A stretch of DNA of 64,000 bases from Ruegeria profundi (GCF_001507545.1 NZ_LQBP01000003.1:186001-250000), one strand, 5' to 3'. Counted from the first letter of the stretch, positions 8,607-17,981 are shown. Numbers and translations: made by a program. Notes: generated by a model not told the origin, from the sequence alone.

Positions 8607-10097
8607 GTGCAGGCACAAGCACGCAGTATTTCCGTCCAGCGGGGCGAGGTTGTTGGTTTCATGCGGCTGATGTGGTTGGCCTTTGCAGGGCTGCTTTTTG
8701 TTCTGGCCCAATCCGCAGCCGTGCAGGCGCGCAGCGAAAGCCTTGCGCCCTTGGCTGAAAAGATCAGCCCGGCGGTTGTCAACATCACCACCACGACGTT
8801 GGTTGAGGGTCGGACCGGTCCGCAGGGGATCGTGCCCGAGGGCTCACCTTTCGAGGATTTCTTTCGCGAGTTTCAAGACCGAAACGGCGAAGATGACAAC
8901 CGTCCGCGCCGCAGCAATGCACTGGGTTCGGGCTTTGTGATCTCGGAAGATGGCTACATTGTCACGAATAATCATGTAATCGCAGAAGCTGATGAAATTT
9001 TGGTTGAGTTCTTCCCCGGCGACGGTCAGCCCAAGAAAGAACTGCCTGCAAAGGTGATCGGTACTGATGACAAAACCGATATCGCTTTGCTGAAAGTTGA
9101 AGCATCCGGCCCCTTGCAGTATGTGCAGTTCGGTGACAGCGACGTTGCGCGGGTTGGTGATTGGGTGATCGCCATGGGCAACCCGCTAGGACAGGGCTTC
9201 TCGGTCTCGGCGGGTATTGTGTCGGCACGTAATCGAGCGCTCAGCGGGTCTTACGATGACTATATTCAAACGGATGCGGCTATTAACCGGGGTAACTCGG
9301 GTGGACCGCTATTCAATATGAATGGTGAGGTTATTGGCGTAAACACCGCGATCCTTTCGCCAAATGGCGGCTCGATCGGAATCGGATTTTCGATGGCATC
9401 CAACGTTGTCGTCAAGGTTGTCGATCAACTGCGCGAGTTCGGTGAAACCCGTCGCGGATGGCTGGGTGTACGAATTCAGGATGTGACTGAAGACATGGCC
9501 GAGGCGATGGGGCTGGACAAGCCCGGCGGCGCGCTGATCAGCGATGTACCTAATGGCCCGGCAAAAGACGCCGGTCTGCTGGCGGGTGACGTGATCCTCA
9601 GCTTTGACGGGGTAGAGGTTGAAGATACACGCGGGTTGGTGCGCCAGGTGGGTGAAACCACGGTTGGCAAATCCGTACGCGTCGTGGTCCACCGTGATGG
9701 CGGCACTCAGACCGTTTTGGTCACCTTGGGACGTCGCGAAGACGCGGAGCGCGCGGATAGTTCTGAGGATGAAGTTCCAGACGCACCGGTCGAGGAAAAT
9801 GCAGACATTTTGGGCCTCACGATCTCACCGCTGACGGATGCGTTGCGCAAAGATCTTGGTTTGGATGCGGATGCCGAAGGTCTGGTTGTGTCCGAAGTCG
9901 ACGAAGCGTCCGAAGCCTTCTCCAAAGGGCTGCGCGCGGGCGATTTGATCACCGAGGCTGGCCAGCAGGCAGTCACATCGATTCAGGATTTCGAGGCCCG
10001 CATGGAAGAGGCGCGCGAAGCAGGGCGCAAGTCGCTGTTGCTTTTGGTGCGTCGCGGTGGAGAACCCCGCTTTGTTGCGTTGAGCCTCGGCGAATAA
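8607..10097 (+). CDS. degP: DegP/DegQ-type periplasmic serine protease (Do family)
   Basis: This is an envelope quality-control protease and chaperone. After an N-terminal signal sequence (hydrophobic core FAGLLFVLAQSAAVQA) comes a trypsin-like domain with the complete triad: His in VTNNHVIA, Asp in DKTDIALLK and Ser in INRGNSGGPL. Two PDZ domains follow, the first beginning at RRGWLGVRIQ and the second at GLTISPLTD. The GTG at 8607 is preferred because AAGGAG lies six bases upstream at 8595-8600; an ATG at 8661 would give a shorter and also acceptable signal peptide. It follows hflK-hflC-DUF2065 and ends in a strong terminator. Confidence 0.92.
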   Translation: MQAQARSISVQRGEVVGFMRLMWLAFAGLLFVLAQSAAVQARSESLAPLAEKISPAVVNITTTTLVEGRTGPQGIVPEGSPFEDFFREFQDRNGEDDNRPRRSNALGSGFVISEDGYIVTNNHVIAEADEILVEFFPGDGQPKKELPAKVIGTDDKTDIALLKVEASGPLQYVQFGDSDVARVGDWVIAMGNPLGQGFSVSAGIVSARNRALSGSYDDYIQTDAAINRGNSGGPLFNMNGEVIGVNTAILSPNGGSIGIGFSMASNVVVKVVDQLREFGETRRGWLGVRIQDVTEDMAEAMGLDKPGGALISDVPNGPAKDAGLLAGDVILSFDGVEVEDTRGLVRQVGETTVGKSVRVVVHRDGGTQTVLVTLGRREDAERADSSEDEVPDAPVEENADILGLTISPLTDALRKDLGLDADAEGLVVSEVDEASEAFSKGLRAGDLITEAGQQAVTSIQDFEARMEEAREAGRKSLLLLVRRGGEPRFVALSLGE

Positions 10098-10116
10098 GCT
10101 AAGGTTCAAGCGAGTT

Positions 10117-10147
10117 AAAAGGCCAGAGTGGATGCTCTGGCCTTTTT
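10117..10147 (+). terminator. Intrinsic terminator of the hflKC-degP operon
   Basis: GGCCAGAG and CTCTGGCC form a perfect 8-bp stem with a 6-base loop, extended by A-T pairs and followed by TTTTT. It lies 20 bp after the degP stop and has a run of A on the other side, so it may work in both directions. Confidence 0.9.
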
Positions 10148-10186
10148 AACGTCGGGTTCCATAGAACTATATACTTTGAAAGAAGT

Positions 10187-10266
10187 GAGCCACACGCCGA
10201 AAAGACGTGTGGCTCTGATACAGGGAGAGGTCAGTGGACAGATATCGGGGATGATTCTCTGACCTC
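10187..10266. repeat. Two adjacent inverted repeats in a convergent gap
   Basis: The 182 bp between the degP terminator and the convergent Crp-type gene contain a perfect 10-bp stem, GAGCCACACG (10187-10196) with CGTGTGGCTC (10206-10215), and a second stem GAGGTCAG (10227-10234) with CTGACCTC (10259-10266). Neither is followed by a clear T-run. They may belong to a small RNA or to the 3' end of the regulator transcript. Confidence 0.6.
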
Positions 10267-10330
10267 CTACGGTAACAGGTACGAATTTAGACTCAGTGCC
10301 TCCTGCGGTCTGTGAAGCAGATCACTGGAA

Positions 10331-10999
10331 TCAGATAAGATCGGAATCAGCGAGTTCGCGCAGGGCTTCGAAATCCTTGATCATCAAGCCACCGCGTGAG
10401 GCCTGAACGACATTGTCGCGCTTCCAGGTAGATATTGTCTTGGACACGGCCTCTCTGGTGGCGCCAACGAATTCGGCCAATTCACTTTGCGACAAGGTAA
10501 TCCGGGTTAAAGGATCATCCTGAAGCTCGGACAAGTGTAACAGCTTGCGAGCTAGTCGGATCGGCATGGGCAGAAACACCTGCTCGTTAAGTTGCGATCC
10601 CATCCAGCGCATGCGCTGACCAGCCAGGCGGATCATGTCAACCGCCAGATCTGGGTGCTGCCGTATCTGGTTCATCACGTCACCCTGCCTGACCCGCAAA
10701 ACACGCGACGGTTCGGCCGCTACGACGGTCGCCGTGCGAGGGCCGCTGTCAAACAAGGCTATCTCCCCAAAAACCTCGCCGGGTCGCATCAGGGTCAGCG
10801 ACAGTTTACGGCCGCTCATGGCCAGAAAGGAGACCTCAAGCGTGCCTTCGAGGATCGCGTACAGCGCGTCGCCTTCGTCGCCTTGCTCAAACAGCACATC
10901 GCCACGGTCCAGTGCGATTTCCGTTGCCTGCGCAGAAAGCATGGCCTTGAGTCTGTCTGACGCGTCGGACAGAAAGCCGCTGTCTGGGAAAGCCGTCAT
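10331..10999 (-). CDS. Crp/Fnr-family transcriptional regulator
   Basis: This 222-residue regulator has a cyclic-nucleotide-binding-like beta roll (about residues 20-115, with RPGEVFGEIALFD), a long dimerisation helix and a C-terminal winged helix whose recognition region reads SQSELAEFVGATREAVSKT. It has no N-terminal cysteine cluster, so it is not the oxygen sensor FnrL; it is nearer to Crp-type proteins. The effector and targets are unknown. It is a single gene with its own upstream region and converges on degP. Confidence 0.88.
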   Translation of the reverse strand: MTAFPDSGFLSDASDRLKAMLSAQATEIALDRGDVLFEQGDEGDALYAILEGTLEVSFLAMSGRKLSLTLMRPGEVFGEIALFDSGPRTATVVAAEPSRVLRVRQGDVMNQIRQHPDLAVDMIRLAGQRMRWMGSQLNEQVFLPMPIRLARKLLHLSELQDDPLTRITLSQSELAEFVGATREAVSKTISTWKRDNVVQASRGGLMIKDFEALRELADSDLI

Positions 11000-11148
11000 A
11001 CGTACAGGGTTCTCCGGCTATGAGTGGTGGGTGGTGCCACAACTTTTCACAGCTTCTGCGTTTCGCCAAGGATTTTTATCCACTTTACCGTGCAATCTGA
11101 TTAGAGCAAGCGGGTAACCATCGAGCGAGCCTTGGGAAACTGGTTCGC

Positions 11149-11754
11149 CTACTGGTGGTCAGGATCATCCATATAGCTTTGCAGCAGGCTGAATTGCAGC
11201 ATCAGGAAAACCATCAGCGCAATGGGAAAGCCAAAAGTTTCAATCTTGACCCAAAGGTCGGTCGACATGGTGCGCCAAACGAATTCGTTGGCGACTGCCA
11301 GAAATGCGAAACACCCACACAGGCGTCTGGTCAGAATCATCCAACCCTCGTGTCGCATCGGCAGCATCTCGTCCAGAATATAGGCAAGGTAGGACTTGCG
11401 CTGAAGAAGGCCGATGCCCAACATGATCGCAAAGAAGCCGTAGACCAGCGTGGTTTTCATTTTGAAAAACCGTTCGTCATTGAACCAGGCGGTCAGGCCG
11501 CCGAAGAAAATGACCATGATTGCGGTGAAAACCTGTATCCGGCTCAGCTTGCCCGTGAGATACCAAAGAACGCCCATAGCGGCCAGCATCAGTGGCACAA
11601 ATAGAAGGGTAGCGACGATGAAACCGGAATACTCGGTGCCGCCAATCAGGAAGCTGTCATCGCGTAGTCGCAGGTAGATGAAGAAGAACGCGATCGGAGG
11701 GCCAAGCTCCAGCACCTGTTTCATAAACGGGTTGATCTCTTTTTTGGCTGTCAT
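11149..11754 (-). CDS. Inner membrane septation protein A (IspZ/YciB)
   Basis: The 201-residue protein is almost entirely membrane-embedded with five to six hydrophobic segments. The start NPFMKQVLELGPPIAFFF, the GGLTAWFNDERFFKMK loop and the NEFVWRTMSTDLWVK region are typical of the IspZ/YciB family, linked to septation and envelope integrity in enterobacteria. It lies just downstream of a DMT transporter gene with a 16-bp gap, and in this family it is commonly found near ftsY, as here. Function in alphaproteobacteria is inferred from family only. Confidence 0.9.
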   Translation of the reverse strand: MTAKKEINPFMKQVLELGPPIAFFFIYLRLRDDSFLIGGTEYSGFIVATLLFVPLMLAAMGVLWYLTGKLSRIQVFTAIMVIFFGGLTAWFNDERFFKMKTTLVYGFFAIMLGIGLLQRKSYLAYILDEMLPMRHEGWMILTRRLCGCFAFLAVANEFVWRTMSTDLWVKIETFGFPIALMVFLMLQFSLLQSYMDDPDHQ

Positions 11755-11770
11755 TGTTTAATCCTGCTGC

Positions 11771-12673
11771 TTACCCGCCCATTTCAACTATTACGGCGCC
11801 CAATGCAATCAATGCCATCAGCGCAATGCGTCGTGGCCCGACGGTTTCTTTCAACACAAGCCATCCGATTAACGCCGCAAAAACAGTAGAGGTTTCTCGT
11901 AAAACAGCGGCTTCGCCAACTTTGTCGAGCCTCGTGGCCATCATGATAGCTCCGAAAGACATGGGGGCGATGATCCCGCCTGCAAGGCCGCGCAGCATCA
12001 AAGGACCGATAGCCGGACGATTGATCATCGCGCGCCATCTGAGGAACGCGTAGAACGGCATCGCCGCGCCGTCGATCATGAAGAACCACGCCAGGAATGT
12101 GAACGGATCGGCAGTGGCGCGGATTCCGTAAGCATCGTAGGTGGTGTAGAGGGCGACAAACAAACCTGTCGCGACGGCCAAAACCAATGCAATGCCAAGA
12201 GTTTCGCGGTTGGTTTCCAAAAACCGGAAGTTATATGCGGCCAGCCCGAAAATGCCAGCCAGCAGGACGGCAACGCCAAACCATTGTACGCCGGTAAAGG
12301 TTTCTTCGAATAGCAGATACGCTCCGATGACCGTAAACAGTGGTCCGGTGCCACGGACGACCGGATAAACGACCGTGTAAGAGCCCTTGGTATAGGCCAT
12401 CGCCTGAAGGGTTTTGTAGGCGATATGGATCAGCCAGACGACCGCGAATATCGGCCACATGAACGGCTCTGGCCACGGAACGACGAACAGGGCGAATGGG
12501 GCTGCCATCAGACAATAGCTTGCGTCAATGGCCCCGCGCGACAGCCAAGGATCATGGCGGCCCTTTTGCAGAGCGCCGAAGACCGCGTGCAGGAACGCAG
12601 CCGACAGGGCGAGCCCAAGGGCGAGTTGATGGCCTGCTTCCGTGCCTTCGAGAGAGATCAGCCAGTCGCTCAA
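11771..12673 (-). CDS. DMT-superfamily (EamA) transporter
   Basis: This 300-residue protein has about ten transmembrane segments in two EamA halves. The second half ends in AALIGWLVLKETVGPRR, the usual pattern for this family. It is followed by the septation protein gene with a short gap, so they probably share a transcript. The substrate is unknown. Upstream, a GC-rich intergenic element separates it from ftsY. Confidence 0.85.
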   Translation of the reverse strand: MSDWLISLEGTEAGHQLALGLALSAAFLHAVFGALQKGRHDPWLSRGAIDASYCLMAAPFALFVVPWPEPFMWPIFAVVWLIHIAYKTLQAMAYTKGSYTVVYPVVRGTGPLFTVIGAYLLFEETFTGVQWFGVAVLLAGIFGLAAYNFRFLETNRETLGIALVLAVATGLFVALYTTYDAYGIRATADPFTFLAWFFMIDGAAMPFYAFLRWRAMINRPAIGPLMLRGLAGGIIAPMSFGAIMMATRLDKVGEAAVLRETSTVFAALIGWLVLKETVGPRRIALMALIALGAVIVEMGG

Positions 12674-12701
12674 GTGTCGGGTCTTTTCGCTAGTTAGAGA
12701 G

Positions 12702-12752
12702 GCTGGGGGCTGTCTGCCCCCAGACCCCCGAGGATATTTTCAGCCAGATGAA
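12702..12752. repeat. Rhodobacteraceae-type intergenic element with hairpin
   Basis: A 7-bp stem TGGGGGC (12704-12710) and GCCCCCA (12716-12722) is followed by GACCCCCGAGGATATTTT and a CCAGATGAAG tail. This arrangement is, from memory, a recurrent intergenic element of Rhodobacteraceae genomes, usually found downstream of genes. Here it lies just after ftsY on the reverse strand and could serve in transcript ending. Only one copy was recognised in the window. Confidence 0.6.
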
Positions 12753-12759
12753 GGGGGGA

Positions 12760-13923
12760 TCAGTTTTGGTCCAAACCAGTAAGCGCGGCGGCGAATTCTT
12801 CGGGGTCGAAAGGGGCGAGGTCGTCAATCTGCTCTCCGACTCCGATTGCGTGGATGGGCAAACCGAATTTGTCAGCTAGTGCGACCAGAACGCCGCCTTT
12901 GGCCGTGCCGTCCAGCTTGGTCATCACGAGGCCCGAAACGTCGGCCAGCTTGCGGAAGGTTTCCACCTGGCTCAGGGCGTTTTGGCCTGTGGTGGCGTCG
13001 AGCACCAGCAGGGTGTTGTGTGGCGCGGTTTCGTCTTTCTTGCGGATGACGCGGACGATCTTGGCAAGTTCTTCCATTAGGTCAGCGCGGTTTTGCAGAC
13101 GGCCCGCAGTGTCGATCATCAGCAGGTCGGCGCCGTCTTCTTGCGCTTTGGTCAGCGCATCAAAGGCAAGGCTGGCCGGGTCTGATCCCTCAGGCGCAGT
13201 CAATACGGGAACACCGGCGCGCTCACCCCAAACTTGCAGTTGCTCAACCGCCGCAGCGCGAAAGGTATCGCCGGCGGCGATCACCACCTTTTTGCCAGCT
13301 GCCTTGAACTGGCTGGCCAGCTTGCCGATCGTGGTGGTTTTGCCCGATCCGTTTACCCCAACGACCAGCACCACCTGTGGGCGCTTTGCATAGATGGGCA
13401 GGGGCTTTGCCACCGGCTCCATAACGCGGGCGACTTCTTGCGCCAAAAGCTGCTTGATTTCCTGCGTTGAAAGCTTGCGACCATAGCGCCCCTCAGCCAT
13501 GTTGGCGGTTACGCGAAGGGCAGTATCTACGCCCATATCCGATGCGATAAGCAACTCTTCGAGCTGTTCCAGCATGTCATCATCAAGGGTGCGACGCACG
13601 GCAGTTTTGGCTTCACTGCGGCCAAACAATCGGCCCAGCACCCCCTTGGAGGGTGCCGCTTCGGGTGGCGGAGGCGCAGGCGTTGGATCAACCGGTGCAG
13701 GGTCGGGGACCTCAACCGGCTCTGGAATCGGCGCGGGCTCCGGACCTTCGGGTACTGGTTGCGGAACCTCCGGCACAGGGTCCGGCTGCGGCTCAGGCTC
13801 GGGGATGATCGGATCTGGCGCGGTTGTTTCCTCGCCACCATCCTCGACGATGGCTTCAAGCCCCTGTTCGAGGCGGGACGAGGATTTGAAGAGCTTATCC
13901 TTGAGCTTTGAGAAAAACGCCAT
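12760..13923 (-). CDS. ftsY: Signal recognition particle receptor FtsY
   Basis: FtsY docks SRP-ribosome complexes at the inner membrane. The 387-residue protein has an acidic, Pro/Glu-rich N-terminal region (about residues 27-92), the four-helix N domain, and a GTPase domain with P-loop GVNGSGKTTTIGKLA at about 189-203, GDTFRAAAVEQL, DTAGR and TKLDGTAKGG. The end GVGEQIDDLAPFDPEEF is diagnostic. The linker is a run of PEP/PDP-like units, which is common in alphaproteobacterial FtsY. The gene precedes the lysoplasmalogenase-like gene region in the same orientation. Confidence 0.96.
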   Translation of the reverse strand: MAFFSKLKDKLFKSSSRLEQGLEAIVEDGGEETTAPDPIIPEPEPQPDPVPEVPQPVPEGPEPAPIPEPVEVPDPAPVDPTPAPPPPEAAPSKGVLGRLFGRSEAKTAVRRTLDDDMLEQLEELLIASDMGVDTALRVTANMAEGRYGRKLSTQEIKQLLAQEVARVMEPVAKPLPIYAKRPQVVLVVGVNGSGKTTTIGKLASQFKAAGKKVVIAAGDTFRAAAVEQLQVWGERAGVPVLTAPEGSDPASLAFDALTKAQEDGADLLMIDTAGRLQNRADLMEELAKIVRVIRKKDETAPHNTLLVLDATTGQNALSQVETFRKLADVSGLVMTKLDGTAKGGVLVALADKFGLPIHAIGVGEQIDDLAPFDPEEFAAALTGLDQN

Positions 13924-13981
13924 TTTTGGTCTCCGCAGGTGTTCCCCTCACCTAATGCGGATTTGCGGCAGTTGCAAAGGG

Positions 13982-14620
13982 TCAGAGGAACGCGATCAGC
14001 AAACCGGACTGCGCCCCCCAATACAGCAGCCAGATCATATAGGGCGTGATCCTGTGGGCGCGGTGGTCGGTTGGCAGAAGGAACTTCTCGGTCGCCAGGA
14101 TAAGGTCGGACGCGATGAATGCCGATGCAGCGGGCAAAGCCCAACGCAAAGCCCCGCTGTCAGGTAAGGCGAGAGCGGTTATGCCCATCCCCAGAATGAT
14201 CGGGATGTAGAGTAGAACGGGTGCTTTGAGGTCTCCGGAGCGCGGGATGAGCAGTGTGGCAGTAACGATACCAAGGATGATCAGCGACCAGAAATATGCG
14301 GGCTTGTTGAAAATCAAAGACGGATCGCTGGCCGGGTGGCTCAGAAACAGGGCGATATATGCCAAGTGACCCCCGGCAAAAGCGCCTATGCCCGCCATGA
14401 AACTGTTGTCCGTTTCCCGAGACAGCAAAGCATCACCGGTCGCGCATAGAAGCAATGCAAGCGCCAACAGTAACGGGGCGGCATCCAGCAGCGCAATCAC
14501 GGCCAGCAAAGCAACTGAGGCGGTCTTTAACACGGATCTCAATAAGCTGGAGGGGCGAGGCGACAATGGCAGGTAGGCCAAGGCGCAGGCGGCTGCCAGC
14601 CAGAATAGGACAGTTGTCAT
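13982..14620 (-). CDS. YhhN-family (lysoplasmalogenase-like) membrane protein
   Basis: This 212-residue protein has seven to eight hydrophobic segments and the family signature around GDALLSRE and FAGGHLAYI. Characterised members (TMEM86 in animals and a few bacterial relatives) hydrolyse the vinyl ether bond of lysoplasmalogens, but bacterial substrates are mostly unproven. It lies just upstream of ftsY in the same direction with a 58-bp gap. The family call is good; the reaction in this organism is an inference. Confidence 0.8.
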   Translation of the reverse strand: MTTVLFWLAAACALAYLPLSPRPSSLLRSVLKTASVALLAVIALLDAAPLLLALALLLCATGDALLSRETDNSFMAGIGAFAGGHLAYIALFLSHPASDPSLIFNKPAYFWSLIILGIVTATLLIPRSGDLKAPVLLYIPIILGMGITALALPDSGALRWALPAASAFIASDLILATEKFLLPTDHRAHRITPYMIWLLYWGAQSGLLIAFL

Positions 14621-14746
14621 GTATACCTCCTACTTTTCAACAGCTTGCGACGCGCAGTTGATTCCCCTCAACCTGTGACGTAGAGGCAAGTGGCTCTGCG
14701 GAATTGGTTATTGGCACTGGGCAAATGCTTCTGACACAATGCGTCC

Positions 14747-15142
14747 ATGCTCAGAACTCTTGCGATTCTTTTCCTTTTGCCGGCGTACTCTGCGTCAGCC
14801 CAATCCGCGCTGTCGGGTGCGGAATTCGATGACTATACACAAGGCAAGACTTTATTTTATGGCTTCGACGGGCAGGTCTACGGGGTCGAGCGCTATTTGC
14901 CCAATCGTCGCGTGATCTGGTCGTTTCTGGACGGCGATTGCAAAGAAGGTGTCTGGTACGAGCAGGGAGACCAAATCTGTTTCATCTATGAAGACCGGCT
15001 TGACCCCCAATGCTGGGTTTTCCGGCAGTCAGGAACTGGCCTGGTCGCGCAGTTTGAGGGTGACCCGGAGGACACGGAACTCTACGAGGCCGAAGATATC
15101 GACCAGGAGATGATCTGCTACGGGCCTGATGTCGGGGTTTGA
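14747..15142 (+). CDS. Secreted hypothetical protein, cysteine-containing
   Basis: This 131-residue protein has a clear signal peptide (LAILFLLPAYSASAQ, cleavage near residue 19) and a small mature domain with four cysteines, including GDCKEGVWYEQGDQICF and DPQCWVF, and a strongly acidic end. I do not recognise the family with certainty, though similar small exported proteins are common in Rhodobacteraceae. It ends 7 bp before the stop of the convergent xseA gene. Confidence 0.75.
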   Translation: MLRTLAILFLLPAYSASAQSALSGAEFDDYTQGKTLFYGFDGQVYGVERYLPNRRVIWSFLDGDCKEGVWYEQGDQICFIYEDRLDPQCWVFRQSGTGLVAQFEGDPEDTELYEAEDIDQEMICYGPDVGV

Positions 15143-15149
15143 GGCGTCG

Positions 15150-16643
15150 TCAGAACAGCGAACCCTGATCCGGTGCATCCTTTTTGGACGGTTTCTTTTG
15201 AGATGGTCGGGGTGCTGCCGGTTGATCAGTGTTCAACACGCCGTCGGCAAACTCAATCTGAAGCGCGCTGTGTTTCACGGCCTCAGCTTTCGTCGTGACG
15301 ACGCGATCGTCAGCCCTTACCACCGCATATCCCCGCTGCAACGTCGCCTTGTAACTAAGCGTTTCGCGCAGACGGTCGGTTGCATCCAACTGTTGCCGCA
15401 TCCGATCCAGCCGTGTTGCCTGCGCGGTGCCCAAACGCTCACCCAGACGCGAGAGAGTTTGACGCTGCAGTTTGATTTCACGCTGAATAGGACGCAAAGA
15501 CAGGCGTGACGACAGGTTGCGCACGGCCTCCTGACGGCTTGTCACAAGATTACGCAGGGTTGACGGGCGCAGATGGGCAGAAAGTTTCACCACTTGAAGG
15601 TGGCGGTTCTGGATCCCGCGCTCTAACGCAGGCGTCAGGCGATCTGCAATTAAATCAAGCCGTTGCCGGGGGGTGTTCAACAGGCTGTCTGGGCGTGGCA
15701 ATGCACGGGACAGATCGCGCAGGCGCTGAGACCGCCTTTGAACCGCATCCGTTGCGGCTCGGGATAGGCGCGCGCCTTGTTCGCCGGTCCAGGCCAGTAA
15801 TTCCATCCGCACAGGTACGGCCAGTTCGGCAGCGGCTGTCGGGGTGGGCGCGCGGCGGTCCGAGACATAGTCGATCAAGGTCGTGTCGGTCTCATGCCCC
15901 ACGGCCGAGATCAGTGGGATGTCCGAAGCCGCTGCAGCGCGCGCAACGATTTCTTCGTTGAACCCCCACAAATCCTCGATCGATCCACCGCCGCGGGCGA
16001 CGATGATCAGATCAGGGCGCGGAAGTGCTCCGCCGGGTGTCAGTTGGTTGAAGCCGTTAATTGCATTGGCGACCTCGGGCGCGCAGTTCGATCCCTGCAC
16101 AGCCACGGGCCAGATCAGCACCTTGCGCGGAAATCGGTCGCGCAGCCGGTGCAGAATGTCCCGGATCACCGCCCCTGACGGAGAGGTCACGACGCCGATA
16201 ATCTGCGGCAGATAGGGTAAGGGCTTTTTGCGCTCGGGCGCGAACAGCCCCTCAGCTTCAAGCTGTTTCTTGCGCTTTTCCAGCAGTGCCATCAGCGCGC
16301 CTTGCCCGGCAACGGCGACCTCATCGACGTTCAGGTTGTATTTGGACTGTGCTCCAAACGCGGTCAGCCGTCCGGTGACCACAACTTCAAGCCCTTCTTC
16401 CGGTACGACGGACAAGCCCGAAATCTGACCTTTCCACGTTGTACAGGCCAGCACGTTCCGATCATCCTTGATGTCATAATACAGATGACCCGACCGCGCC
16501 TTGAACACGCGACCAACTTCACCTCGGACGCGGATTCGCCCGAATGCACCTTCGAGCGTCCGTTTCACCTCGCCCGAGATATCGGAAACTGTGTATTCAG
16601 GGGTGTTTTGGCCGGGAATGGGGTCGTCTAGCAGGTCGGACAT
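15150..16643 (-). CDS. xseA: Exodeoxyribonuclease VII large subunit
   Basis: ExoVII degrades single-stranded DNA in both directions together with the small subunit XseB. The 497-residue protein has an N-terminal OB fold (YTVSDISGEVKRTLEGAFG onward), the catalytic core with GVVTSPSGAVIRDILHRL, ARGGGSIEDLWGFN and SAVGHETDTTLID, and a long Arg/Gln/Leu-rich coiled-coil region at the C-terminus. The start is the ATG reading MSDLLDDPIPG; 46 residues of open frame upstream do not look coding. It is divergent from purD with 75 bp between the starts. xseB is not in the window. Confidence 0.95.
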   Translation of the reverse strand: MSDLLDDPIPGQNTPEYTVSDISGEVKRTLEGAFGRIRVRGEVGRVFKARSGHLYYDIKDDRNVLACTTWKGQISGLSVVPEEGLEVVVTGRLTAFGAQSKYNLNVDEVAVAGQGALMALLEKRKKQLEAEGLFAPERKKPLPYLPQIIGVVTSPSGAVIRDILHRLRDRFPRKVLIWPVAVQGSNCAPEVANAINGFNQLTPGGALPRPDLIIVARGGGSIEDLWGFNEEIVARAAAASDIPLISAVGHETDTTLIDYVSDRRAPTPTAAAELAVPVRMELLAWTGEQGARLSRAATDAVQRRSQRLRDLSRALPRPDSLLNTPRQRLDLIADRLTPALERGIQNRHLQVVKLSAHLRPSTLRNLVTSRQEAVRNLSSRLSLRPIQREIKLQRQTLSRLGERLGTAQATRLDRMRQQLDATDRLRETLSYKATLQRGYAVVRADDRVVTTKAEAVKHSALQIEFADGVLNTDQPAAPRPSQKKPSKKDAPDQGSLF

Positions 16644-16718
16644 TTCAGCGCCTTGTGTCAAATGTCCGGCCAGCTTAGAACGCCCGAAAGGCGAGGCCAA
16701 GCAGATCGGAGTGCATTC

Positions 16719-17981
16719 ATGAATATCCTTATTCTCGGCAGTGGTGGGCGAGAACACAGTCTGGCCTGGGCGGTCATGCAAAACCCCAAATGTGACCGCT
16801 TGATCGTTGCGCCGGGCAATGCTGGTATTGCGCAGATTGCGGATTGTGCGGCACTGGATATCGAGAATGGCGGCGCGGTTGTCAGCTTTGCCGAAGAAAA
16901 CGCGATTGATTTCGTGATTGTCGGCCCCGAGGCACCTCTGGCCGCCGGCGTGGCCGATCGCCTACGTGAAGCGGGTGTGCTGGTGTTTGGCCCGTCAGCC
17001 GCGGCGGCGCAGTTGGAAGCCTCTAAAAGCTTTACCAAGGAAATCTGTGACGCGTCGGGTGCACCAACAGCGGCTTATGCGCGCTTCACCGAAGCCGAAC
17101 CTGCGAAAGCCTATATCCGAAAGCAGGGTGCGCCGATTGTGGTAAAGGCCGATGGTCTGGCCGCTGGCAAGGGTGTGATCGTGGCGATGGACGAAGCAAC
17201 CGCCTTGGAAGCCATCGACGACATGTTTGGCGGCGCTTTCGGCGGCGCAGGGGCTGAAGTCGTCATTGAGGAATTCATGGAGGGTGAAGAGGCGTCGCTT
17301 TTTGTGTTGTGCGACGGCGAGGACATCCTGTCCGTTGGCACCGCACAGGATCATAAACGCGTGGGCGAGGGCGATACGGGTTTGAACACCGGTGGTATGG
17401 GCGCTTACTCTCCGGCTCCCGTGCTGAGTGCTGAGATCGAAGAACGCGCGATGGAGGAGATTATTAAGCCCACCGTTGCAGAAATGAAGCGTCGCGGCAC
17501 GCCGTTTCAGGGTGTTCTATATGCCGGTTTGATGATCAAGGACGGCCAGCCGCGCCTTGTCGAATACAACGTGCGCTTTGGCGATCCTGAGTGCCAGGTT
17601 TTGATGATGCGTCTTGGCGCGCAGGTGATGGACTTGATGCACGCTGCGGCTGAAGGTCGGTTGAGCGAAGCGCGGGTGAACTGGGCGGACGATCACGCGC
17701 TTACCGTGGTCATGGCAGCGAATGGGTATCCCGGATCGTATCAGAAGGGCAGCGTGATCAAGGGGTTGGACGGTCTGATTGAAGATAGCGGAAACATGGT
17801 GTTTCACGCCGGAACCAAAACCTCTGACGGACAAATCGTGGCGTCGGGTGGTCGTGTATTGAACGTCACCGCGCGCGGCAACACTCTGCAGGAGGCGCGG
17901 GATCGGGCCTATGCAGCCGTGGACGGGATTGATTGGCCCGATGGGTTCTTTCGGCGCGATATTGGTTGGCGGGCTTTGTGA
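16719..17981 (+). CDS. purD: Phosphoribosylamine-glycine ligase
   Basis: PurD joins glycine to phosphoribosylamine with ATP, the second step of purine synthesis. The 420-residue protein starts with MNILILGSGGREHSLAW, has the ATP-grasp elements VKADGLAAGKGV and EFMEGEEASLF, the GVLYAGLMI and FGDPECQVL metal-binding region, and the usual C-terminal adenylate-binding domain. The chosen ATG is the one directly at the Rossmann fold start. It is transcribed away from xseA. Confidence 0.95.
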   Translation: MNILILGSGGREHSLAWAVMQNPKCDRLIVAPGNAGIAQIADCAALDIENGGAVVSFAEENAIDFVIVGPEAPLAAGVADRLREAGVLVFGPSAAAAQLEASKSFTKEICDASGAPTAAYARFTEAEPAKAYIRKQGAPIVVKADGLAAGKGVIVAMDEATALEAIDDMFGGAFGGAGAEVVIEEFMEGEEASLFVLCDGEDILSVGTAQDHKRVGEGDTGLNTGGMGAYSPAPVLSAEIEERAMEEIIKPTVAEMKRRGTPFQGVLYAGLMIKDGQPRLVEYNVRFGDPECQVLMMRLGAQVMDLMHAAAEGRLSEARVNWADDHALTVVMAANGYPGSYQKGSVIKGLDGLIEDSGNMVFHAGTKTSDGQIVASGGRVLNVTARGNTLQEARDRAYAAVDGIDWPDGFFRRDIGWRAL

